From assembly GCA_023429545.1 (NCBI GenBank), contig JAEYUU010000755.1:1-11460 (forward strand): DNA of 11,460 nucleotides. Direction: 5' to 3'. Below the pieces are notes generated by a model, which did no database searches, had not been told where the DNA came from, and saw only the letters and a program-made list of their open reading frames with translations. This DNA is from Verrucomicrobiota bacterium (GTDB lineage Bacteria; Verrucomicrobiota; Verrucomicrobiia; Verrucomicrobiales; Verrucomicrobiaceae). This document shows, in pieces, positions 1 to 6,554 of the stretch. The position numbers and the translations under genes are program-made. Within the stretch, counting starts at the first letter, position 1; every line of letters starts with the position of its first letter.

Positions 1-384
1 GAGTTTTTTGGCCTTTTATATGCCAAGCTCCGGCCCGGGGGTATAGCTTCCTGGCACTGCGCCACGCCGCGCATCGTGAGAACCTTCACGCAAATCTTCC
101 CCTACGCCATCATGCTGGAGGGCGGCATGATGTTGGGCAGCAACGAACCCCTCGAGCCTCGCATGGCCAGCCTGGCCGCTCGCCTCGCTAGCATGCCGGA
201 AGCAGCGCAGAACCTTGACCTCTGTGGCTACGCCAGCACCATCACCATCCCGCCCGTTGAACAATCTTGGCATCCGTCCTCCGAACGCGAGGCTGGCGAC
301 ATCAATACCGATCTCCATCCAAAGGACGAATACGGCATGAACAACGAAGGTGTGCTGCGTCGAATGGCCGACCGCTGGTTCTAG
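1..384 (+). CDS. Spermidine synthase-like protein, C-terminal fragment (5' end outside window)
   Basis: Frame 1 is open from the first base to the TAG at 382-384, so this is the 3' end of a gene that starts upstream of the window (127 codons visible). The visible part has the C-terminal pattern of the spermidine synthase (SpeE) fold: a helix and turn reading FFGLLYAKLRPGG, then TPRIVRTFTQIFPYA, the strand MMLGSNEPLEP, and near the end INTDLHPKDEYG. The last resembles the 'NTDxxPxxEY' element of the membrane-fused, MFS-associated spermidine synthase-like proteins. An ATG exists at 118 and a GTG at 76, but homology continues upstream of both, so neither is taken as the true start. The catalytic region and any membrane domain lie outside the window, so real aminopropyltransferase activity cannot be judged. 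Its TAG shares the palindrome CTAG with the stop of the convergent methyltransferase. Confidence 0.72.
   Translation, partial: EFFGLLYAKLRPGGIASWHCATPRIVRTFTQIFPYAIMLEGGMMLGSNEPLEPRMASLAARLASMPEAAQNLDLCGYASTITIPPVEQSWHPSSEREAGDINTDLHPKDEYGMNNEGVLRRMADRWF
381..384. other. Interlocked convergent stop codons (CTAG)
   Basis: The four bases CTAG hold TAG on the + strand (382-384, end of the spermidine-synthase-like gene) and TAG on the - strand (revcomp of 381-383, end of the methyltransferase). There is no room for an intergenic terminator, so any termination signal must lie inside one of the coding regions, or the two transcripts overlap at their 3' ends. Confidence 0.9.
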
Positions 385-1088
385 GCCAGCGGCTTCTGGC
401 ACAGGATCTGGTACTGCCCGCCCAGCGGCAGCGCGCACAAAGCCGGCTCAAACCGGCGCAACCCCGCGAGCGCCCCTGGGAATACAAACATAAAGTCGGT
501 GCGTTTCACCACGAAGCCCGCCTTCCGCAGGCGCTCACGCGATTCGCGTGGCCATAGCATGATGGCATCCTTGTCGAAGGGCACGCGACTCATCATGAAA
601 TGTACCATCGGGTTCCACGGGTTGTTCTCCCAGAACCCAAACCATCCACCCGGCTTCAGCGCACGGAAGACCGCACTCATGCAGGCAGCGCGCTCGGCGA
701 TGGGGATGTGATGGAATACACCGTTGCAGTAGGCGAGATCAAACTGCCCCTCCATGCCATCCAGTGCCCGTAACGGATGGAACTCCGTGGTGGCGCTTGA
801 ATTCTGCGCACGCGCAATCTCCAGCGACTCCTCGGAGAGATCCACGCCCACCACACGCGAAAGCCCCATGTGCTCCAGCAGGAAGGGCGCTGCGGTTCCG
901 GTGCCGCATCCATAGTCCAGGCAACGCGCGTCTTTCTTCATGGCAGGACCGAGCCTTTCCCGCAGCCACCGCACGCGACCATCTGCAAAGTATTCCTTCG
1001 CCTCACCGGAATACTTCAGCCCCTGATTGAGAGCCTCGTCGTAGCCGGTGGCAAACGTGTCAAATTCGCTATTTTTGCCGCTTTGCAT
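381..1088 (-). CDS. Class I SAM-dependent methyltransferase
   Basis: A 235-residue protein with the Rossmann-type methyltransferase fold (Methyltransf_11/25-like). Motif I is LDYGCGTGTA (residues 57-66), the acidic residue at the end of strand beta2 is in VGVDLS (D83), and LAYCNGVFHHIP (118-129) and LKPGGWFGFWENNPWNP (144-160) form the post-II and motif III regions. The N-terminus (FATGYDEALNQGLKYSGE) is a usual lead-in for this group. The acceptor cannot be read from sequence; in a polysaccharide locus a sugar hydroxyl, or an acyl group built by the neighbouring FkbH/ACP operon, are candidates. The start at 1088 is the first ATG and sits next to a divergent spacer; no convincing Shine-Dalgarno is seen. 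It is convergent with the spermidine-synthase-like gene and overlaps it by 4 bp at the stop codons. Confidence 0.88.
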   Translation of the reverse strand: MQSGKNSEFDTFATGYDEALNQGLKYSGEAKEYFADGRVRWLRERLGPAMKKDARCLDYGCGTGTAAPFLLEHMGLSRVVGVDLSEESLEIARAQNSSATTEFHPLRALDGMEGQFDLAYCNGVFHHIPIAERAACMSAVFRALKPGGWFGFWENNPWNPMVHFMMSRVPFDKDAIMLWPRESRERLRKAGFVVKRTDFMFVFPGALAGLRRFEPALCALPLGGQYQILCQKPLA

Positions 1089-1165
1089 GTTGGATCTGTC
1101 AGGGTCTAGCTATACGTGTGTCGCTCACTCCTGCAACGAAGACCCCGTGAATCTGCTTTCGACTC
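1089..1165. promoter_or_regulatory. Divergent intergenic region with candidate promoter
   Basis: This 77-bp spacer separates the start of the methyltransferase (-) from the start of the epimerase (+), so it should hold promoters for both. On the - strand TTGCAG (1131-1136) and TATAGC (1109-1114) are 16 bp apart and could be a weak sigma-70-type promoter for the methyltransferase, leaving a short leader. On the + strand TTGGAT (1090-1095) and TATACG (1111-1116) are 15 bp apart; this is a poorer match and overlaps the - strand -10. Both are by-eye matches in a phylum whose promoters are poorly known. Confidence 0.35.
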
Positions 1166-2191
1166 ATGACAGTATATGAACAAACCCTTGCAACCCTTCG
1201 TGGCCAGCCCCGCAACTGGTTGGTGACAGGCGCTGCCGGGTTCATCGGCTCCCACCTCGTGGAAACGCTCCTGCGCGAGGGGCAGACAGTGACCGCATTT
1301 GACAACTTCGCCACCGGTCACCGGAATAATCTGGACGAGGTCCTGGAGACCGTGGGGCCCGAGGCGGCGGCACGTTTCACCCTCGTGGAACGCGACCTGC
1401 GCGATGTGGATGCCTGCCGTCTCGCATCCAAGGGAGCGCACTATGTACTGCACCAGGCAGGTCTGGGCTCCGTCCCCCGCTCCATTTCACAACCTCTGGA
1501 CTCACATGAATCCAATGTCACCGGCACACTCAATCTCTTCGTCGCCTGCCATGAGGCCGGTGTGAAGCGCATTGTCTATGCCTCCAGCAGTTCCGTGTTC
1601 GGGGATGAACCGAATCTGCCGAAGGTCGAGGAGCGCATTGGCAATCCCCTCAGTCCCTACGCGGCCACGAAGCGCATGCTGGAGATCTACGCCTCCGTCT
1701 GGCATCGCTGTTATGGCTTGCAGAGCGTGGGTCTCCGCTATTTCAATGTCTTCGGTTCCCGTCAGGATCCCAATGGCCCCTACGCCGCCGTGATGCCCAA
1801 GTGGATCTCTGCGTTGCGTGCGCACGAGCCGGTCTACATCAATGGAGACGGCGAGACTTCACGCGACTTCTGCTACGTGGCAAATGTGGTGCAAGCCAAC
1901 ATCCTTTCCGCTACTGCCGAAAACGAGGAGATGACCGCACAGGTGTTCAACGTCGCCGTGGGCGGACGCACCACGCTCAACGATCTTTTCCGCGGCATCC
2001 GCGACACCTTGTCGCAATACGATCCGACGCTCGCCAATGTGGATCCTGTGTACCGCGACTTCCGTGCGGGCGACGTGCGTCACTCCCAGGCGGACATCAG
2101 CAAGGCCCAACGCCTGCTTGGTTTCGCCCCCACGCACGATCTGCGCGAGGGGCTCAAGGACACGCTGGAGTGGTACTGGAAGAATCTCTGA
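1166..2191 (+). CDS. WbpP/TviC-type UDP-sugar C4-epimerase (extended SDR)
   Basis: A 341-residue NAD-dependent epimerase. It should interconvert the C4 configuration of a UDP-sugar, most likely UDP-GlcNAc/UDP-GalNAc or the matching uronic acids, supplying nucleotide sugars in the cytoplasm for polysaccharide assembly. The NAD-binding motif is TGAAGFIGSH (residues 21-30), preceded by the WLVTG strand typical of the WbpP/TviC group rather than short GalE. FDNFATGHRNNLDEV (45-59) is the diagnostic loop of that group. The active site has YASSSSVFG (138-146), supplying the catalytic serine, and YAATK (Y165, K169). GLRYFNVFGSRQDPNGPYAAVMPKW and GDGETSRDFCYV complete the substrate region. Length is normal. 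The start is the ATG giving the short extension usual in WbpP homologues; no strong ribosome binding site is visible. It converges with the MaoC-SDR gene, with only 11 bp between stops. The exact substrate (GlcNAc versus a uronic acid) is not settled by sequence. Confidence 0.92.
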   Translation: MTVYEQTLATLRGQPRNWLVTGAAGFIGSHLVETLLREGQTVTAFDNFATGHRNNLDEVLETVGPEAAARFTLVERDLRDVDACRLASKGAHYVLHQAGLGSVPRSISQPLDSHESNVTGTLNLFVACHEAGVKRIVYASSSSVFGDEPNLPKVEERIGNPLSPYAATKRMLEIYASVWHRCYGLQSVGLRYFNVFGSRQDPNGPYAAVMPKWISALRAHEPVYINGDGETSRDFCYVANVVQANILSATAENEEMTAQVFNVAVGGRTTLNDLFRGIRDTLSQYDPTLANVDPVYRDFRAGDVRHSQADISKAQRLLGFAPTHDLREGLKDTLEWYWKNL

Positions 2192-2202
2192 AGTCACAAC
2201 AC

Positions 2203-3375
2203 CTAAACAGGCCCGCCGGTCAGCGGGAGGTTCACTCCCGAGATGTAGCCACCCTCATCGCCTGCAAGGAACGCCACCGCCCCAGCCACATCCTGAGGCA
2301 TGGCCAGTCGACGCAGGGGAACACGTCGGGCCTCCGCCTCCTTCATGCGCACGGGGATGTCGGAGGTGAGATCCGTCACCGTCATCCCGGGAGAGAGCAT
2401 GTTCACCGTGATCTGCTGGGGACCCAGTTCCAGTGCGAGGCACCGCACCAGTCCCCATAATCCCTGCTTGGCCGCGACGTAAGCAGCAAGTCTCGCCGGC
2501 GGAGCACCAAAAAGATAAGTGGTGCCCAGGAAAATGAGTCTGCCAAAACGCCGTTCCTGCATGCCCGGAAGCGCTGCCTGCACCAGTTCCCACGCCGCCT
2601 CGACATGAATACGGTGGTACTTTCTCAACCCGGCTGAAGACAATTCCGCCAGCGCAACCGGTGTCACTGGATGGGTGGCGCAATGTACTATGGCATCGAG
2701 CCTGCCGAATGCAGCCTCCACGTCGCGCACGAGTGCCGTGCCGCTGCCCTCAGCTTGCAGATCCGCCGTGAAAGCCTGGGCCGCCGAACCTGAGCCGGCG
2801 ATGCGTTGCACCACCTCCTCCGCAGCGTGCCTGTTCGAATGACAAGCCACCGCGACCTGCCAGCCGGCCATGCCCAATGCATGTGCCGTCTCCGCGCCAA
2901 TGCCACGGGACCCGCCCGTCACCAGGGCGACGCGAGGCTCCTTCGTTTCCGTCTGGGGCTGCTCCGCCAGTTTGCTGGCGAGTTTCACCTTCGCATTTCC
3001 CTGCATCACCTGCTCACCCTGCTGATTGGCGGCACGCAGCACGAGAGAAAGCACTTCAGCACCCGGCGAGATACTTTCGATCTCCACTTCCACACGGACG
3101 GTATCGCCGACGTAAAGCGGCTTGAGCCACTCCATGCTCTGACTCATCCACACCGCGCCCGGTCCAGGCACCTTCATGCCGATCAGTTTTGAAACGATCG
3201 CCGACTGGATGGCGCCGTGTGCGAAGGGCCGGGCAAAGCCATACTCCTTGGCAGCTTCAGCCTGCAGATGCAGCGGATTGTGATCCCCGGAGAATTGGGC
3301 AAAGCTCTCCACCAGCGCGGGAGAGAGCGTTACTTCCTCGCTGAAGACCATGCCGGCGCGGAATCGGTTCATCAT
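2203..3375 (-). CDS. MaoC-like hydratase / short-chain dehydrogenase fusion protein
   Basis: A 390-residue two-domain protein. Residues 1-135 form a MaoC-type hot-dog domain with the (R)-specific hydratase motif FSGDHNPLHL: D31 and H36 match the catalytic Asp and His of PhaJ-type enoyl hydratases. GFARPFAHGAIQSAI (46-60) is the usual following segment. A linker (about 136-146) leads to an SDR domain with VALVTGGSRGIG (149-160) and YVAAK (Y299, K303). FabG-like residues at the end include LSPGMTVTDL and DVAGAVAFLAGDEGGYISG. By family, the halves would hydrate/dehydrate and reduce/oxidise a thioester-bound acyl group on ACP or CoA. The SDR active site is unusual: the catalytic Ser position, 13 before Tyr, is T286; the usual Asn in helix alpha4 appears to be H257; the NNAG strand motif reads HCAT. 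Third gene of the fkbH-like/ACP operon, 63 bp after the ACP. Two consecutive ATG codons start the frame; neither has a clear ribosome binding site. Confidence 0.88.
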   Translation of the reverse strand: MMNRFRAGMVFSEEVTLSPALVESFAQFSGDHNPLHLQAEAAKEYGFARPFAHGAIQSAIVSKLIGMKVPGPGAVWMSQSMEWLKPLYVGDTVRVEVEIESISPGAEVLSLVLRAANQQGEQVMQGNAKVKLASKLAEQPQTETKEPRVALVTGGSRGIGAETAHALGMAGWQVAVACHSNRHAAEEVVQRIAGSGSAAQAFTADLQAEGSGTALVRDVEAAFGRLDAIVHCATHPVTPVALAELSSAGLRKYHRIHVEAAWELVQAALPGMQERRFGRLIFLGTTYLFGAPPARLAAYVAAKQGLWGLVRCLALELGPQQITVNMLSPGMTVTDLTSDIPVRMKEAEARRVPLRRLAMPQDVAGAVAFLAGDEGGYISGVNLPLTGGPV

Positions 3376-3392
3376 AAGTAGGGATCAGCTTG

Positions 3393-3427
3393 GCTGGAAA
3401 TCTCGCGCTTGTCGCGGGAGATCCAGC
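3393..3427 (-). promoter_or_regulatory. Imperfect hairpin in the ACP-to-MaoC/SDR spacer
   Basis: Within the 63-bp gap between the ACP stop and the MaoC-SDR start, the arms GCTGGA/TCCAGC, TCTC/GAGA and GCG/CGC pair around a 5-nt loop (3408-3412), with one 2-nt bulge on each side. This gives about 13 paired bases. No T-tract follows on either strand, so it does not look like an intrinsic terminator. It ends about 17 nt before the downstream start codon and could act as an mRNA processing or stabilising element, or affect translation of the third gene. This is the only operon junction in the window with such a gap. Confidence 0.4.
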
Positions 3428-3438
3428 AACAGTTCGGG

Positions 3439-3681
3439 TCAGGCGCGTTTTTCCTCCACCACGAGGCAAATCAATTTTACCGAAGTCATGTCCATGGTCT
3501 CCTCGGGGGTGAATCCCATCCCCAGGGCTTCCTCCAGCGCCATGATCAGATTCAGATGGGCCACCGAGTCCCACCCCTCCACCGTATCGGGACTGGTGTC
3601 GTCGTTGATGTCCTTCAGCGGAACTCCCAGAACGTCGGATACGGTCTGGCGGATTTTGGCGGATTGGTCTTCGGATGTCAT
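3439..3681 (-). CDS. Acyl carrier protein (FkbH-associated)
   Basis: An 80-residue acidic protein with the four-helix ACP pattern. The phosphopantetheine site is in GWDSVAHLNLI with S39 as the modified serine; the VEGWDS lead-in and ALEEALGMGFTPEET helix are typical of specialised, stand-alone ACPs that partner FkbH-like enzymes rather than the housekeeping fatty-acid ACP (usually DSLD). Once loaded with a phosphopantetheine arm by a transferase encoded elsewhere, it would carry the acyl intermediate. Its ATG overlaps the stop of the upstream FkbH-like gene by 4 bp (ATGA), implying translational coupling and matched expression; a GGAGG lies upstream but about 16 nt away, too far to be an obvious ribosome binding site. 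The 63-bp gap and hairpin follow it. Confidence 0.92.
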   Translation of the reverse strand: MTSEDQSAKIRQTVSDVLGVPLKDINDDTSPDTVEGWDSVAHLNLIMALEEALGMGFTPEETMDMTSVKLICLVVEEKRA

Positions 3682-5471
3682 GTTGGAATGGAAAGGCCCT
3701 CCAGGCGGAAACAGGATGGCAGCGGACGGCGTTCCGCAAGACTGCGGTGCCAGCGGAGGGAGTCAGGTGAATCTTCTACAAAACCATGGGAAGGAAGAAA
3801 CGTCGCCGCGGGCTGGTTCTTGGAGGTGGGAATGAACTCGGCCTCCAGCGTATCGGCGCCCTTTGCAGCGGCCAGTCGCTCAATGGCACCCAGCAGCAGG
3901 GTCTCCACGCCGCGGCCGATCACCCGGCAACTCATGAGAAAGGTATCGAGTCGCCAGCTTGTGGCAGTCTCCGGAACAGCGATGGCTGCGGCAATGAGTC
4001 CGTTGTCGCCAAAGCGATCCCGCAGCCTCGCCCAGAAGGCCAGTCCACCGCTCTCGATCATGGCCCTCACTTCGGCGGCGCCATGCCTGCGCGTAGTGAG
4101 GTTGAACTGATTGGTCTTGCCAAGCAATTGCACAACGCGCGGCAGAGTCTCCTCATCCACCACGCCGAGCGTGAGGGTCATCTCAAGATCCTGGAGAAAC
4201 TGATCCAGCGAGCCCGCCTGCTGCTTCATCTCCTGCCGCCGCGAATCCTGCACATACAGTTCCGCGCGCCCACGGTCCTCATGCGTCAGCGTTGGCTGAT
4301 CGAAGCAACCGCACTCGGCCAGCACTCGCGCATAGCCCAGGGGATTTGCCGGCACTTCCAGCACGATCATCTCCGGAAGCTGGCTGCGAACCCACGCGCG
4401 CTCGGTGGGATTGTCGTCAAAGAACACCAACGCATCCAACCCGATGTTCAGCGTGGCGGCGATGCGGCGGAGGCTGGTGGCCTTGTCCTCCCAGTGTACC
4501 TCGAAGGCTGAAAAATGCTCCCGCTTGAGCAAGCACGCAGGATGGGTGGCCAGCACCTCTTCCACATCCACCGAGTTATTCTTGCTCGCGGCGGCCAGCA
4601 GGATGCCGCTGTCGCGCAGCGCGAGAAGACGCTTGTGAAAATCCACGAAGACATTTCCCGGATGGTCAGGGCCCAGTGCGAGGCCTCCCACGCCCACCTC
4701 CCCCAGCACTCCACCCCAAAGCGTGTGATCCATGTCGAGCACCAGGCACTTGGCCGCCGGCACATGCATGGAGCGCATGCGGCGCGCCAGTTGCTTCGCC
4801 AGCGCGGCCATGGCATCAGCACTCCACGGCGCCTTGGCCAGGAACTCCAGCCTTTCATCGCGCCACCGCTCCAGCCCCACCTCCATCGCGACCCGCGACA
4901 CGTCCAGGGGCAGGACATCCGGCAACGAGCGGCAGAGCTTTGAGAGCTCCGTATTGATCTGCTGGATGAAGGCGGACTGGGAAACCTCCAGCGAGGCATC
5001 GGCAATTCCCGCTGCGCTCCACAGCGGCGGCGCGAAATTGCCCACCAGGATCTTGGCCTTGCTTTGGCTGCGAATATTCAGCAGCACCTGCTTGAAACGC
5101 GCCAGGAGATTCTTGCCGGCCGCTTGCAGCGCCTCCTCATCATGAGCCAGAAAACGGTGCACGAGATCCGGGGCCAGATCTTCCAGGCGCGGCAAGATGA
5201 CCACGACCTCCGGCTGCTGCAGATAGAGGGCACTCGCGGGATCCACGGCCTGCTGCTCAATCTGGCCATACGGCGCGAGCCACACCTGAACCGGAAAATC
5301 ACGGCGCGCCGCCTCGACCACAAGGTAGGGCTTGATGAAATCTGCCGTGAAACTGGCCAGCACCGCAACCTTCCGCGCCTCCGGCAGCGCCTTCTCAAGC
5401 TCCCGCGTCAGACGGACATAGTCCGACCGGCTGAGCACTACATCATGGCTGGGGAGGTGGGGGAGAAGCAT
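3678..5471 (-). CDS. FkbH-like HAD-IIIC / GNAT protein
   Basis: With the start at 5471 the protein has 597 residues, normal for full FkbH-like proteins. An N-terminal alpha/beta region (about 1-235) holds VAVLASFTADFIKPYLVVEAARR-type sequence and APYGQIEQQ. The HAD domain follows, with LDMDHTLWGGVLGE (D246, D248 as nucleophile and acid/base), the AAASKNN motif (S296, K297) and VFFDDNPTERAWV (D352, D353). The C-terminal GNAT-like domain has GKTNQFNLTTRR (451-462), RLRDRFGDNGLI, and FLMSCRVIGRGVE, all hallmarks of the family. Characterised FkbH homologues take 1,3-bisphosphoglycerate, remove phosphate and load a glyceryl group on an ACP, the first step towards methoxymalonyl-ACP and related units. 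The frame stays open to an ATG at 5636, but the first 55 residues of that extension look non-coding and the family N-terminus matches MLLPHLPSHDVVLSRSDYV, so 5471 is chosen. First gene of the operon; it overlaps the ACP by 4 bp. Confidence 0.92.
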   Translation of the reverse strand: MLLPHLPSHDVVLSRSDYVRLTRELEKALPEARKVAVLASFTADFIKPYLVVEAARRDFPVQVWLAPYGQIEQQAVDPASALYLQQPEVVVILPRLEDLAPDLVHRFLAHDEEALQAAGKNLLARFKQVLLNIRSQSKAKILVGNFAPPLWSAAGIADASLEVSQSAFIQQINTELSKLCRSLPDVLPLDVSRVAMEVGLERWRDERLEFLAKAPWSADAMAALAKQLARRMRSMHVPAAKCLVLDMDHTLWGGVLGEVGVGGLALGPDHPGNVFVDFHKRLLALRDSGILLAAASKNNSVDVEEVLATHPACLLKREHFSAFEVHWEDKATSLRRIAATLNIGLDALVFFDDNPTERAWVRSQLPEMIVLEVPANPLGYARVLAECGCFDQPTLTHEDRGRAELYVQDSRRQEMKQQAGSLDQFLQDLEMTLTLGVVDEETLPRVVQLLGKTNQFNLTTRRHGAAEVRAMIESGGLAFWARLRDRFGDNGLIAAAIAVPETATSWRLDTFLMSCRVIGRGVETLLLGAIERLAAAKGADTLEAEFIPTSKNQPAATFLPSHGFVEDSPDSLRWHRSLAERRPLPSCFRLEGLSIPT

Positions 5472-5605
5472 GCGTGAAACTGCCGGCGTACCGTCGCCAA
5501 GCGGATGACAGAACCCATAGAAGTTTGCAACCTCAGAATTGCAATGTGGCGCTTGCTGTCGGAATAGCAGCCGTCCGGCAAAACACACCTCCTCTCCTCG
5601 CCCGC
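5472..5605. promoter_or_regulatory. Divergent intergenic region between the two operons
   Basis: This 134-bp spacer lies between the starts of the - strand FkbH/ACP/MaoC-SDR operon and the + strand deacetylase operon and should hold promoters for both. Two copies of the self-complementary hexamer TTGCAA (5525-5530 and 5539-5544) sit 14 bp apart, start to start, near its centre. They could be part of an operator or, on the - strand, a -35 element (TTGCAA at 5539-5544, with a weak TCTATG at 5516-5521, 17 bp away). The frames of both flanking genes extend into the region, which makes start choice less certain. Confidence 0.35.
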
Positions 5606-6550
5606 GTGACCTCCCGCGCCCTTTCCACCATCCCATGGCCAGATGGCAAGGATTTCGCCTTCACCATCTTTGACGACACCGAGCGCGGCACGGTGGAGAA
5701 CAATCGCGCCATCTACGGCCTACTGGCGGAATGCGGAATGCGCATCACCAAATCTGTCTGGCCTGTCGCCGGACCGGGGCATCCCGATATTCCCGGCCCC
5801 ACCTGTGACGAGCCGGAGTACAGGGCCCTGTGCCTGGAGTTGCAACAGCAGGGATTCGAAATCGCCCTGCACAATGCCACCTACCACACCTCGGATCGCG
5901 CCCTGACACAGCGGGCATTTGATCGGTTTCGCGAAATCTTCGGGCATGATCCGGATTCCCTGGCAAATCATTCCACCAATCGCGAGGGCATCTACTGGGG
6001 ACCTGCAAGACTGACCGGATGGCGTCAACTCGCCTACACCGTGGTGCAACGCGGGCAAAAATTCCGCGGCCACATCGAAGGTGACCCGCTCTTCTGGGGC
6101 GATCTCTGCCGGCAGCACGTCCGCTATGTCCGGAACTTCACCTTCCGGGATCTGAACACGCTTGCGATGTGCCCGCACATGCCCTATCACGATCCCGCGA
6201 GGCCATTTGTGAATCTCTGGTATGCGGGTTCAGATGCGACCGATGTGGACGCCTGGCGCCGGAATGTCACGGAAACAGCCCTGGACCGTCTTGCGGCGGA
6301 ACGCGGCGCCTGCATCATCTACACGCACTTCGGCAAGCGCTTCCACAAGGACGGCAAACTGGATCCCCGCTTCGAAGAGACGGTGCGGTACCTCGGCAAG
6401 ATGAATGGCTGGTACGTGCCCGTGACCACCTTGCTGGACTTCCTCGCCAGTCAGCAGTGCACTCGCAAGGTGCTGTCTCCGGCGGAACGGTCCGCACTGG
6501 AGAATCGCTGGTTGATTGACCAGTTGGGAAATCTTCGTCACCGCTTCTGA
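5606..6550 (+). CDS. Polysaccharide deacetylase-like protein
   Basis: With a GTG start at 5606 the protein has 314 residues. FAFTIFDDTERG (residues 17-28) resembles the N-terminal 'TFDD' metal/base motif of the NodB-type (CE4) deacetylase fold, and IALHNATYHTS (86-96) supplies the HxxxxH pair (H89, H94) expected for a metal site. ANHSTN (121-126) and IIYTHFGKRFHKDG (237-250) are further conserved-looking histidine segments near the expected catalytic positions. By family it would remove an acyl group from an N-acetylated sugar, though divergent members of this group have no proven activity. There is no signal peptide, which suggests cytoplasmic action on a sugar precursor or lipid-linked unit. 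No ATG lies in frame before the FDD motif; an upstream GTG at 5474 would leave only 2 bp to the divergent gene and adds unlikely sequence. The next gene begins 4 bp after its TGA. Confidence 0.75.
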   Translation: MTSRALSTIPWPDGKDFAFTIFDDTERGTVENNRAIYGLLAECGMRITKSVWPVAGPGHPDIPGPTCDEPEYRALCLELQQQGFEIALHNATYHTSDRALTQRAFDRFREIFGHDPDSLANHSTNREGIYWGPARLTGWRQLAYTVVQRGQKFRGHIEGDPLFWGDLCRQHVRYVRNFTFRDLNTLAMCPHMPYHDPARPFVNLWYAGSDATDVDAWRRNVTETALDRLAAERGACIIYTHFGKRFHKDGKLDPRFEETVRYLGKMNGWYVPVTTLLDFLASQQCTRKVLSPAERSALENRWLIDQLGNLRHRF

Positions 6551-6554
6551 ATTC

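Noticed and set aside
2212..2227. Stem CCCGC/GCGGG near the convergent end of epimerase and MaoC-SDR
   Set aside because: It is only 5 bp, lies inside the codons for the conserved SDR C-terminus (PLTGGP), and has no T-tract, so it is not called as a terminator.
3409..4511. Two long + strand frames (3409-4110 and 3786-4511)
   Set aside because: They are antisense to the ACP and FkbH-like genes and overlap each other; the products have no family pattern.
5472..5636. N-terminal extension of the FkbH-like gene to an ATG at 5636
   Set aside because: The extra 55 residues are rich in Gly, Arg and Trp at the start and do not resemble the family, while the sequence from 5471 does. The AGGAGG-like run within the extension lies directly against an in-frame GTG, too close to act as its ribosome binding site.
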